Below the pieces are notes generated by a model. The model made no database searches. It was given only the letters and a program-made list of their open reading frames with translations, and was not told where the DNA came from. 64,000 bases of DNA, taken from assembly GCF_041146795.1 (NCBI RefSeq), contig NC_135177.1, positions 19,977,560 to 20,041,559 on the forward strand, in the 5' to 3' direction. Below are positions 22,801-34,400 of this stretch, one piece after another; positions within the stretch are counted from its first letter, which is position 1; every line of letters starts with the position of its first letter. The position numbers were made by a program, and so were the translations under genes. The DNA comes from Maylandia zebra (taxonomy: Eukaryota; Chordata; Actinopteri; Cichliformes; Cichlidae).

Positions 22801-24341
22801 TTCCAGCACCTCGATTAATCTGTGCCATGAAGAATTAAGGCAGTTTTGAAGGCAAAAGGGGTCCAAATCAATACTGGTAAGGTGTAACTAATAAAGTGTC
22901 CATGAGTGTATAAGAGAAAAACAGTATTTTCAAAAATATATTACTTATAAATCTGGTATCAGATCTTTATTTGACTCTTTCATCAAACAGAATGAGCTGA
23001 AGCTCATTTACATTAAGGATTTTGTGTTCAGCATACCTTCGATCATCAATCAGATTCAAAGAGAAGCTCATCTGCTGAGGAAGAAGTTCAGAAGAGAACT
23101 GCATCAAGGCAGATTTACGCTCAGCATCTCTGACTGAACAGCTATCTGTAAATCAACGAGGAGAACTTATTATTTTAAAACCTGACATGAGATGAGCAAA
23201 TTCTGGGCAACAAAACAACATCTTACCTAGCTTGCGCAGGGTGGGCATGGCATGCACCAAGTAAAGGCGGTACTGTGGATTATTTTTGGCCAGAGGGTTG
23301 AGCCTGAGGTCCAACTCTTTTAACGATGGCAGCTCAAACAGTACTTTCACTTCTTCAAGAGAAGGTATGCAGTTATAGTAGAGGATCAGCCTCTGTAGCA
23401 TTTTTAAATGTTGCACACCCTGAGAACAAACCAATGGAACGGTTAAGATACAGACTCTGCAAATATTATTAGTCATGCAATATATTATATTACTTGATGT
23501 ACAAAATATACAGTATTGGCCGATATCAGCATAAGAACATGCAGTTTTAGTGTTCAGGGTAATCTTAGGTGTGCTGCAATAGGCTTACATGGGATTTATA
23601 CTTCAGTGGGTAATTTAAACACTAGCCACCATAACCCCCCCCCCCTACGAAACCCTGCAGCTTCCCTAGAAATGTAACTACATGTTAGGCCAACACAGAC
23701 TGCATCTAGTGTGATTAGCATGTTCAACGAGGACTCACAAATGTCTTCAAATTCCTAGAGGGAGATTGCTCAAACTATCAAATAGTTTATACACCACTAC
23801 TGCACTTAATCATTTATAATTATTAAACTCTGACTCTTTCTTCAGTAGTAGTATAAATTGTGAATTCCATTTTTTTTAAAAAAACAATCTAAAACTAACC
23901 TCAACTGAAACGAGTGCATTACAGGAGAGATCCAGAGATTTCAGACGGATAAAGTTACTCAGACCATTTCCCAGGTGTCTGATCTTCTCCTCATATGTCC
24001 CCGGAAGGCTCAATGTCCGCACGTCGCCTATTTAAACAAAATTAAAAAAGTAATAACTTTAAGATGTTATGGTGATGTGGTCTGGAGCAGGAAGCATTTA
24101 TTGCTACGCTAGCTCTCGTTAGCTTATCTACTGATGCTCTGGCCTGGCAGAGTATCTAGCTACAGTACTTTCCAACAGCAAATGTCTGATGTCCCTGTCT
24201 CACCCTTAAAGTTAGCTGCTGATTACTCCTACATAGTGTATATATTAGCTTGGATGTAAAGTTACCGAGACACGGGTGTTTTAGCCTTAATCTTTCACGT
24301 ATCCACTGCTCTGTTAGTGTTGTCAAACACTTCGCCGCCAT
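19871..24341 (-). CDS. cep72: Centrosomal protein of 72 kDa
   Basis: Exons (minus): 24341-24266, 24027-23900, 23419-23227, 23145-23037, 22142-21991, 21895-21837, 21756-21714, 21425-21225, 21145-20964, 20844-20751, 20655-20477, 20390-20264, 20191-20080 and 19931-19871 (1716 nt, 571 aa). Every junction is GT-AG and phase is kept. Leucine-rich repeats occupy about residues 25-135 (TLSLPGTYEEKI, RLKSLDLSCNALVSVE, LILYYNCIPSL, LKELDLRLNPLAKNNPQYR). The middle is serine- and proline-rich, then come LLNLVDKHWTGERSLH (about 390) and a coiled coil from about 415 to 560 (RTLRREADALRFQA, LQKQLIKLERHY, KVKELSDMLQESH). CEP72 is a centriolar-satellite/centrosome protein that helps recruit Kizuna and gamma-tubulin complexes. 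Human CEP72 is 647 aa; this model stops soon after SLVATNECLLAELK, so the C-terminus is shorter. A Tc1-derived element sits in the fourth intron. Head-to-head with the tmem276-like gene. Confidence 0.93.
21533..21546 (-). promoter_or_regulatory. CTCF-like core motif
   Basis: On the minus strand CCACTAGGTGGCGA matches CCASYAGRKGGCRS at 13 of 14 positions. It is intronic in cep72 and points toward the plus-strand motif at 2978, so the pair brackets tppp in convergent orientation. Occupancy is untested. Confidence 0.35.
22487..22912 (+). mobile_element. Internally deleted Tc1-like element with both termini
   Basis: The element begins TACACTCAATGGACACTATA with TTAGGTACACC following, and ends GGTGTAACTAATAAAGTG with TCCATGAGTGTA, an inverted pair flanked by TA as expected for Tc1/mariner insertion. 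Between the ends only the transposase C-terminal part survives (WPPQPPDLNPIEH-like at about 22650-22690). At about 425 bp it is an internally deleted copy in a cep72 intron. Same family as the relics at 1, 7916 and 63602. Confidence 0.8.
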
Positions 24342-25060
24342 ACTTTTCGAAGTTCTGCTGCCTTCATGGCCTGAAAAATAAATACCGTCTTTCCTGTTTC
24401 ACTTTTGTTACTGGAGGTTTTATACAAACCGTAAGTAAGTAAGTAAGTAAGTAAAATTTTATTTATATAGCACATTTCTAGATAAAAGATCACGAACATA
24501 CATCACAAAGTGATGTATGTTCATTAACTACTACTTCTTGTTATTTGCTAAAGTTGTTAGACGTCAGTTTATTGAGAGTTTGAGTGTACATATTAAAATA
24601 TAACTTTGAAAATGCAGGTTAATATTTTTTAGTTCGACCAAACATATTCAGCTAATTAATGAGAGCTTTCAGATTTTTTGAAAACAAAATTGCATTGTTT
24701 CAGATATCTGTATAAAACACGGGCTCAAAAAAAGATGAGAAATAATCAAGTAATCCGTAAAGCATTTCAAACCTGGTGGTCATTTTGGTTAGAATAGTTG
24801 CAGGGTTTACAAATGGCCTTGAATGCACCATTTTGCGCCTGCGCATTGCCAAATCCTTGTTTGTCACGTGTCAAAACAAACGGCCGCTGTTCCTGCTACA
24901 ATTGTGGTTCCTATCTAAAGTTTGGTGCTGATTGTTTTCTCTGTTTGTCAGTGAAATTTTTTAAATTTTGACACCGTCTCCAGTTTTAATAGCTAACTAA
25001 AAACACGCTGATTAAGACTGTAATTTTCCTGGTGTTCTCTAGCCGTGTCTCCCAGGATCA
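24342..25060. promoter_or_regulatory. Divergent promoter region, cep72 / tmem276-like
   Basis: About 720 bp separate the two opposed start codons. An NRF1-like TGCGCCTGCGCA (24834-24845, one mismatch) and an E-box GTCACGTG (24863-24870) lie close together, as in TATA-less housekeeping promoters. Nearer cep72 is a (GTAA)n repeat with a retroelement-tail-like segment. Shared use by both genes is inferred from spacing. Confidence 0.45.
24431..24522 (+). repeat. (GTAA)n microsatellite, SINE/LINE tail and perfect hairpin
   Basis: Six GTAA units lead into AATTTTATTTATATAGCAC, the reverse complement of a common fish retroelement tail. A perfect inverted repeat follows: GAACATACATCAC (24494-24506), AAA loop, GTGATGTATGTTC (24510-24522). 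The order suggests a 5'-truncated minus-orientation insertion. Confidence 0.6.
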
Positions 25061-25943
25061 ATGGCGTCCTATCTAACAGAGTGGGTCACGTCATGTTTCA
25101 ACATAATTTTGACAGCCACTGCACTCCACTCCTCTTACAAACTATTTAAGGTGGGTATCACTCAATGTAGTATCTGTGTGTGGACATTTATTTGTAGTAA
25201 ATGAGTCGTTTCTGCTTTTAATAAATGATAGTAAACTTAATATCCTTGGGTTTGGCCTTCTTTCCTCAGCTATTTCCCTTTATTTTAGTTTTCTTTTTCT
25301 TTTGCATCTAACTTTTAGCAGTAAACCGTAAATCTTTCACTTGACATTTGTGAATCTATCTATCCAGCCAGTATCAAACTTGGTCATTCTCTCTCTGCAG
25401 GTCCACAGAGCACCTTCAGTAGGCTTCTTTCTGCTTGGGATCTCTGCAGCAATTTCCCTCTTGCATCCCTCCAGCCCGTACCTAACCTCCCTGCAGAGAG
25501 AAGCAGAATGGGCTGCTGAGGTGCTGGCTCCAGTGTTGGTCTCCTTTGATTTCCTTTGGCTCAGTCAGGACCATAACACAGCACAGATTCTCCTCTGTGG
25601 TTCTTGCCTGCTGCTCGGACTCTCTGACTGGCTCTCAGCAGATACTCTCACAATTATGACTCGCTGTCTGGGCCTATCATCCCTCTCCTGCTGCCTGATG
25701 GTGTGTTTGTTTGCTGGTAATGCTTCAGGGGCCTTTGGGAGCATGGCCCTCAGCCTCCCCTTACTGCTGACTCAGAGGTTTGGAACAAAAACTTTTGCTC
25801 CTCTGCTTTTTCCAGCTGCTACAGAAGGACTGATGAAGTGGCTTTTAAAGGGGTCACTGTTTATAGGCTGTTGGGTATCAACTCTTGCTCTTGGCAAGTT
25901 TCTGTTTGATGTGACTGACCAAGCTGTCTATTTAAGTTCATAG
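25061..25943 (+). CDS. tmem276: Transmembrane protein 276-like
   Basis: Two coding exons, 25061-25150 and 25401-25943, join in phase 0 (GTGGGT donor, CTCTGCAG acceptor) to give 210 aa ending at TAG. The product is hydrophobic, with five or six likely membrane segments (for example around FFLLGISAAISLL, QILLCGSCLLLGL, CCLMVCLFAG, FIGCWVSTLALGKFL) and short loops, and no catalytic motif. Identity rests partly on position: in human, TMEM276 lies immediately beside KIFC2 at 8q24.3, and here the gene directly precedes kifc2. The molecular function of the family is not established. The ATG follows an in-gap CpG region and begins MASYLTEWVTSCFN. AATAAA at 26031-26036 suggests a 3' UTR near 100 nt. 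Naming confidence is lower than gene-structure confidence. Confidence 0.75.
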
Positions 25944-28380
25944 AAATCTCTGGTATCTAGGACTGTGACAGATGTGACTGACAAACTAGAAAAATGCAGA
26001 AATCTAATATGCCTATTAATGTGTCAATATAATAAATAATAGCTCCAGTAATAGCTGGTTCAGCCTTCTCAAGGATTTGACATTTATCTTTTTCCTGCAT
26101 CATCATGCAGCATTTTTATGGCTCATAATGAGCTTTTGGGGAGTAAATGAAACATGGCAGTAAGCATGTATGTAGTAAAGACAGTGAGTCTGTGTTACTT
26201 TATTTAAGTGAGATCTATGCACACTGCCTTTTGATAAAAACAAACATTATACTTGTGTAAATTAATCCCAAGTTAAAAGAACTGGTTAAAAAATCCTGTG
26301 TTGAAGGTAAGGGGGTTTGTTGTGGGCTTGTCTCATATCTCTACCTTTTGCCTCCTTGTCTCCTCTGACCTTTGTCTACCTGCTCTGTAAGACCCATACT
26401 GTTTCTATGTGTGTGATGATGTCTTATCCTCACCTCACTAGGAGAGGAATCAAGGATGTAAGAAATAAGTTTGCGGGTGGGGGGTTGTTGAGGGCGGTAC
26501 CAAAAAGTTAAACATGATTTATGAATTTGAAACGTATCTATTAAAAAACCCAAGAAACTGAAGGTGCCAGCTGAGGGTGTGGGAAGCTGAAACTTTTAAT
26601 AGGATTTAAAAATTGGATTTTAGGGTGACTGGGATTTCCTATTCCTATTTCCTATAAAAATAAATAAGCGATATAGGGAGATTCAGGGAAAAGCATCAGG
26701 ATTTGTGGTTCATCGTCTCAGAGAGCACATGTACTAAAGGAAAGCATAGTTTTAAACAGGGAAGAATATAAACAGTAATTTAGAAGAATTTCCAAACATT
26801 AAAGAAATAATTCTGGATGAAATTAAAGATGGGAAAATTTTCCAGCATGATAGTACCACAGCATGAATATTACAATAGTCCTTTTTGTAATGCTTGTTTT
26901 TGCTTGCCTCTGCATTTTCTGGAACATACAGCCAAACCAAGAGACCATGACTGAAGATACCCTTTTTGTAGAAGTCTACTTAACATATGTTGTGTTTGAC
27001 TATTCTAAAGATGTCATTTGTATATTTGAACTTCCTGTATGAATTTCCTTTTTACCAGTGTTCTTCCATCTTCCGGCTCTTCTAACAGTTTTAATGTTGT
27101 GGTTTCCAGCTGCCTCAGAGTCTGGGTGATATTTGTTCTGCAAACTCAGCACGATGTCTGTTTAAGAAAAAAAAATCTGCAGTGGCTGAAGGTTTTGGCC
27201 CAGCCCTTATCTCATCACAACTGTTTGATTCTTATCAGTTAATTTAAAGAAGGAAAAAAAAACTTTCTTGGTTTGTATCAACTGTCTTGGTACTTGAAAC
27301 AACCTGGCCTGTTTAAACCACCCTCGTTTCACTGTGTCCCATGTCATTTACATTGACCTTGTGAGATATTGATATTCCTTACAGTCATTTGTAGTGGACG
27401 CTGCAGAGGCTCCCTAAAGATTTCAGGGGTGTGAGCAGCTTCCTCAGCAGTTTTTCCTTTTTGCAGTATATGTGCAAGCATCTGTGCCTTTCTCTGGGAC
27501 TGCCTATGTCAGTCTTCAGGGAAAAGATGAACACTGATGCTTTTTAGCATTTTTGTGGGAAATCCAAAATGTTATGGTAATTGTTGCCTTTTCAAGTGTT
27601 AGTTTTCTATTTTTTGACCATTTAGAAGTTTGACATTTTGTATTTAACTTGTTAAATAAACAAACATGTAAAACCTGACAGCCATCTCACTGTTGTGCTA
27701 TCTATCATTGTTAAACCACTTTTTTACTCCTTGAAACCATTCCGATGTTTTCAGATGCATGAAGCTGCAGCTTCTGATTTTTCCGAGCACCTTTTATGGT
27801 CACTGTCACCCCTGACTGCGACCGCTGGCATCAAACCTACAACCTCAATCTGTCTCCATGACTGCCTGTATCTGTCACTTCACCACTGCAGCGCATCGGG
27901 AAACTGCACTGAGCATGCTCGCTGCAGATGCAGCCTGTAGATGGAGCAAAGGGGAGGAGAGAGGAGAGGACGGTTGGGAAGGAGGCACAGAGGAGCTGCA
28001 CGCAGCTGTGAGATGCTGTTGCAGCTCTGAGAACAAGAGCTGCATGGGAAGAGTCATCACTGGGAATACAGATGGAAGCTGAAAGTGGAACACGAACGAT
28101 TGGAATGTCGGAGAGTCGACACCAAAGAGGAGAATTCATTTGATAAGGTAAAGAAGTCGAAGCGTTTTATTGTGATGGAACAGAGCGATTGTTACAATAG
28201 AAACAATGTTTCACCTCTGTAGAAGTCATTGTGTATTTGCACTAGATTTTGTTATTATGTAACCTTTAAAAATCATTGATATTAAATGTTTCGTTAGTAT
28301 AAGAGTACAAAAATAAAATTCTGCTTTTCTCCACCTTTGTAAAGATGCGTGCTATTAATAACCTCATTTGTCATCTATAG
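25944..28380. other. tmem276-kifc2 gap and first kifc2 intron
   Basis: The gap is AT-rich with no coding exon recognised. GC content rises from about 27890. A likely 5' non-coding kifc2 exon ends at the donor TGATAAG|GTAAAG (exon end 28147). Several short open frames on both strands across 27837-28139 fall in this GC-rich region and look incidental. Confidence 0.6.
27890..28147 (+). promoter_or_regulatory. Probable promoter and 5' non-coding exon of kifc2
   Basis: A GC- and purine-rich block ends in a donor at 28147/28148, and the next acceptor (CATCTATAG, ending 28380) opens the exon holding the kifc2 ATG. No TATA box is evident. The start point is unknown; the left boundary is where base composition changes. 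Confidence 0.45.
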
Positions 28381-28401
28381 AGACTCTTGGGCAGCGTGGA
28401 G

Positions 28402-31400
28402 ATGTATGCCTTTTACTCCCTTTTGGTCTACATCTTCTACACTGTCTTTAAGAAGGAGGAGGAGGAGGAAGCCTTGGAAGGGGCGTGTGGAGATTCCCCA
28501 GATGTACGTCTAGCCATATCATGTCCAGCCTCGGGGGTTCTCGATTGAAATAAATAAGTGGGGGGGAACATGCAGGCCATAAGCTCACTAACAAAGGATG
28601 TATACAATGCTGCTGTATGCATGTCTATTTTACTGTGTTACTGACTCTTATATATGATGCTGTGCTCAGGAGCCAGGACCTGTTTCCATGGAAACAAGGA
28701 GCAGGAGGAGAGATGGCCACACCCCCAAAGTGGGAAAAAAAGCTTGTGCTCGCTTTAGTGAATCAAGTGGGTGCTCAAATAGTCTTTCAGGGCATTTTTA
28801 ACCATAAAATGAAAGTATTTAGGAATAACACTTTTGTTTTTGTCTACAAGAGATCAATAAGTACATACATTCCTTGACTCTATTGCTTGTGTGATGCGAT
28901 GTCATCCAGGCAGCAGCAGTGACACAGATGAAATGAGCGATGAAGATGTGGAAGACACCCCTGACATCCCAGCTTGCACTCCTCTGGCCGCTTTTCTATC
29001 TTTCAAGCAGGATGCTGAGAAGAGAAGAGCTTCCCAGGTTCAACTCGAAACAACAGGAAAGGTAACAAGTGTCCAACTGATGTAGGACAGAATAACACGA
29101 GCTCGATTTCCCCAAACCGGGGCATTCTGCACATTACTAAGGTTTATGTGCGTGTGTTTGTGTGCGCTCTTCGCTGCATAGTTGGCAGAGTCTCCCCTGG
29201 TGGCAGTGATGTCCCACTTGCTGAGTTTTCTGGAGCAGTACTCCCATTTCCAGCAACTGCAGCAGCAGGCTGACCAGTACCGGGTCCAGCTGAAGAGGCA
29301 CCGAGTCCAGCACCGCCGCCAGATGAAGGCTCTCCGAGCCTCCTACCGCCAGCGTCTCCGGGACAAGAACAGCATCATCAGCAGTCTGGAAGAGGCCATC
29401 AGCCAGCAACAGTGCCCCAGTCCACTGAGCGAGGGTGAGAGAGCTGGGATGAGGTTGGAGAAAAGGAGGAGATATGATAGAGGGGGGAGGGAAGGAGCGA
29501 TGGGGGAAGGGAAAATAAGGGGAACGTGAGATTGCGGTGTATTGTCATGGAGTGTGTGAGACAAAAATGAGGAAAAGGTCAAGGGGCTGTTTCAATAAAC
29601 CCATCCACTCAGCTGGTGGGAAAAGAGGTGGTGAAAATTACACATGTCTGAAGGTAGATTTATGAGATTCCAGAGTGGGTAGTTGGAGGAAGATGAATTA
29701 GCAGGACAATGAATGAAAACGAATGGACTAGGTTCTGTATTTTAAATGAGACAGGGCTCATGTTCTCTCTGTTACAGTGGAGAAAATTCTGCAATATTCC
29801 ATTACTGCTTAAAAAATGTGAAGAGCATTGAGAACGAGAGATTTAAAGCATGATGACTAAGTGTTTTGGTTCATTGTCATGGGGTATTATGTAGTTCAAC
29901 TACATTTAATGTGGGTGTGTGCCTTTTAAGTTGTCCACCTACCCAGCTTTAGAAAAGAGTTTGATTTTATCTAACTGGGAACACAAAGTACATGCGAGGC
30001 AGCACTTTTGTAGAAAAACAGGTTAATCCGATTTATTAGGATGCAAGACGTTTGGCAGTAATGATGTCACAGAAGCCAGACAGACACTGTACAGCTGCAA
30101 CTGACCGCAGAGCTTTAGATGTTTGTATCTGATGTGCTTCAGATTTGACCAAATGGCTCTTTGACATCGCAGCAGTGTATTCTCTCCCTCGGTGTTGTGC
30201 ATATGGTCAGGTTGTTAACAGCTCTGTAGATCTCAAGCTCACTTATATAGCCTCAGAGGAATACCTCAATATGCATGATAACCCAAACCAGATTATAAGC
30301 ATCTCTATAAGTAGGCGTGTTTAAGGCCTTGAGTGCCGGCTCTGTAGTTTCTGCATAAAGATATGTGAGTATGCGGTGAGACTTTGTGGTACTTGTGTAG
30401 CGACTCAGTGACTCTTTGTCATGAATAAAACAGGGCTGTTAGTGCTGTTTTATTTCCTGCAAATGCACTTACAAGGTCGGGCACATGCTAGGCAGCACGT
30501 GTAAACGTGCTGGACTAAAAATAGCCCAAGGCCTACGTCCCAGGGTTACAAGTCTGTCTGGTTTGTTTGTTTAGTGTCATGCAGGACTGGTTCTGTGCCT
30601 CTTGGGTGTGCAGCAGGTAAACCAGTTTGTATCTTTGTCTGTGATTCAGTATTTAAACCGAATGGTTTGCCCTGCATGCAGATGACATTTATCAGAGTTT
30701 AACATACATTTTCATGCACCATTTCAAGCTGCTGTCTTAAAATTCACATCGTTACATTAGTACCTCTGCAGCTTCAAGTGCTTGCCAACACATTTACGCC
30801 TGCACCACTAATTCCCAGCTGTGGCCTCGTCTCCTTTTTGTTTTTCAATATCTTGCACCACCACCTCTTTTTGATACAGCAATGAAATCTGACATAACGC
30901 GTTGATAAAATTAGCAAAGAGCCCAGCAAGGAAAATTAGACGTGACAGAACCCGATGAATCATTGAGGAGGAGGAAAGCGATTAAAAGCTGTCGGGCATG
31001 CAGCTCAGGTTCTTGTTGGACAATAGGCTCTTTTTTTAATAGGTTGTTGCATTTTTCACATGGTGGGTGAGGGAGCTTTCAGCACACTTTTCATTTTCAT
31101 TAATATTACAGTCACTTGGAAGCTTTTAGGTGCACTGTAGAAGTGGTATTAAATTAAAATTACTGCATTTAAAAAAGAAAACGAGTGAGTGGAAGTTCAG
31201 ATGTTATTGATTCTGACTATTTGTGACTGGCATAATATTAATATGTTTACAAAGACCTTGTTTGCGCTTAGGCTGATGATTATAATGGATGTTATTTGGT
31301 CCACCAGGTGAGTCTAGTAGTGATGAAGGGGCACAAGCTGGGGTTCACAGGCTGGTGCAGTCCCTGCACGGCCTGCAGGGTGAGAGGAGTAGGCTGAGAG

Positions 31401-34400
31401 GAGAACTCCGTCTGCTGCACTCCCAGCTGGAGCAGAAGGAAAGGGACAGACACTCTCGAATACAAACCTTTCAACAGCAGGTAGACCACTCCTTACTAGT
31501 TAGCTCCTAGGCTAGACCAATTTAAGCAAGAAAAAATGCCACCTGAAATCCAAAGTTGCTCTTTAACTTTCAGTGAGTTTTTAGATTTTGTTTTATTATG
31601 AATGCATGTATATACTGAAAAAGGCTAATCCAGTTAAAGCACAAACATATCCTCTTGGGTGTTACGCTGTCGTTCTGTTATCTATTCTATGCTGCCTTTC
31701 TGGAAGGGTCTCTCAAAATATATCACAAAATATAAAAAGTAAAAAATATGTGCACATAAATCATCAGCTTGACATTATGTTACATGTAATAAAAGTAAAT
31801 TTTAGTTTTAAATGTCTGTAAAAAAAACATGGTTTTGTAATTTTGCACAGATTGATGAGCTGAAGAGCTGCATCGAGGAGCGTGAGGAGGAGCTGTCAAG
31901 ACTGAGAACAGCCACTGTAAGAGCTGCACGGTCAAACTATTGACTTAATCGTTTCTCAAGTCTTTGTGAGTGTCCACTTCATCAGCTGAGCTGCCACACG
32001 ACCAAGTTAAAAATAGCCAAGCAGTGGTCTGCTTGCCTTGTACAAAACCTTAACTAGAAATTACTTTTAAAAAAAACATTGACCTAAATGTATACATATA
32101 CTAAATAGACATTTTTCTGATAAATGATGGGATTTTTTCTGTTAATATGTTGGTCCTCAGCCTTATGTTTCATGTCCTCAGGGGGCCACAGACTCGGAGA
32201 AGCGGGTCCTGTGTCTGTCAGCAGAGAATGAGAGTCTGAAACAGAGCCTGAGCGTAACTCAAGGCCTCCTGCAGCAGCTCTCAACCATCCCCTCCCAGTC
32301 GAGCACCATGCTCATCAAGGTGAGAGGGACCAGCACAGCTGAGTGCTCACAGACATTCAGTTTAGGCCTTCTTACACTTGTAATCTACTTTGCTTTAGGA
32401 AAATGAGAACCTCCGTGGCAGAGTGCAGCAGCTGGAGCTCTCCCTACAGCAGCGTGCTGAGCAGCTGTCGCAAATGGAGCGACGGAGTGAACAAAGCGAG
32501 TGGAGAAGAGGCGAGGAGCTGAGGAAGAGAGAGGACAGAGTGAGAGACCTACAGCTGGAGTTGGATAGAGAGCGAGGCAAGGAGCCCATTATTAAGGTAA
32601 ATCTTATTTTGGAGAATTTTTTAAATGGATTTGAACAATGGCCATAAACTTTTCAAGATGATGAAGAAAATGACAGAAATGCTTTGTGACTGATTTCGTA
32701 ACTTATATTGTTGAGTAGAAACACACATATAAAGAATTAATAATGTAGATAATTTGATTTGGGTATACTGACAATATCTTTTCATATTATTTTAGAGAAA
32801 ATGCCCCTAACTAGATGTATCTTCTCTGCCAGTATGTCACGCAGACCGTGGAGGTGGAATCTCCAGCCACAGTAAAGCAGCTAACCAAAGCCAGACAGAG
32901 GAATGAGTTGTTGTCCGAAAGGCTGTCCGGTCAGAATGAGCGGTGCAAACAGCTGGAGGAACAGATCAGGAAGTCAGACGAATACAGCTGTAATCTGCAA
33001 CACAAGGTGACGAACATTGGCAGTACCATTTGCACAAGTAGGGACAATGTGCTCCACCAATGTTTGAGCTTTTGTCACAGGCAGCAGCAAATAAAGAAAT
33101 GAATTACCTTTGTTAGCTGTTGGGTGGAAGAAGTTCCAAAAAAAGAGGTATAAATCAAAAAACACCCCGTTTAGTTAACACATCATCACAGGATGGATAA
33201 TCAAAGTCAGAAGGAGGATGTTTCTGTGTTGCTGCTGGAAATTCACAGTTTCATTGACAGAAGAAGTGATTGCAGAGCAGAATCTGCACATACTGCAGCA
33301 GTCGAGCTCACAGACTGACAAGCTGCTCTGCTGAACCTCTTACAGATTGCGGCGTATGAACAAGAAATCAGTAAACTGAAAGAGGAGCTGCTGAAAGAGA
33401 TCGGCCACTTGGAGGAGAGGAAGGAGGAGGCTGTGAAGGCTGCTGCAAACTGCTCAGCAGAACACTTTCAGAACCTGCAGGACCAATTCTTCAGTGAGTA
33501 ACTGAACCTCCAGGAAAAGAACTCTTGGTTTCTCCAAGAGGAATTGAAATAAAAAAGCAACTGGATTTGAAAAAACTGGATTTTTTTTTTGCCTTTTGTC
33601 AGGCTTGCAGAAGCGTCTGACATCACTTCCTCCAACTTTACGCTCTATGAAGACAGACTACGCCAGCCTGAGGAGCCAGGTTCGAAATTTCTCAGAGTTT
33701 TATGGAGCAGCTATCAGCGAAGCAAAAAAACAGGTATGTGGTGCCTTGAGAACTATGTTTAATAAATTTGCCTATCTGACCAAATCAAAAGGTTTCATGA
33801 TGGAGGGTTTTTGGGTTTTGTTTTTTTTTTTGTCTTTTGATGTTGCAGATTTCAGCTGCTATTAGTGAGATGTCTGAAGCCAACAAAGATCTCCTGGAGA
33901 AATACAGGAAAGAAGTCGCACTGCGCAGGAAGTATCACGAGCAGCTGGTGGAGCTTAAAGGTATAACACTGAAAGGTTCAAACTGGCCGCACCAAGTAAA
34001 ATCAGCATCACTGAGCGAGCTCCCTGTTTGCAGGCAACATTCGCGTGCTGTGTCGCGTGAAGCCAGTGCTAAAGGAGGACCAGCACGGAGAGGACCACTC
34101 GGTGGTCGTGACGACGGACCCCAACAACGAGTCCTCGCTCTCGGTGCTGAGCAAAGGAAAGGCTCGCATCTTTGAAATGGACAAAATCTTCCACCCACAG
34201 TCCACACAGGAAGAGGTAATAAAGATGACACGTGTAAAGGAAGTATTATTGTACAGCAGGAAGACCGCTAACCTTTATTTTGGTTTCCTCAGGTCTTCCA
34301 GGAGATTGAACCTCTTGTGACGTCCTGCATCGATGGATACCACGTCTGCATATTTGCTTACGGACAGACGGGCTCTGGAAAAACCTACACTATGGAGGTA

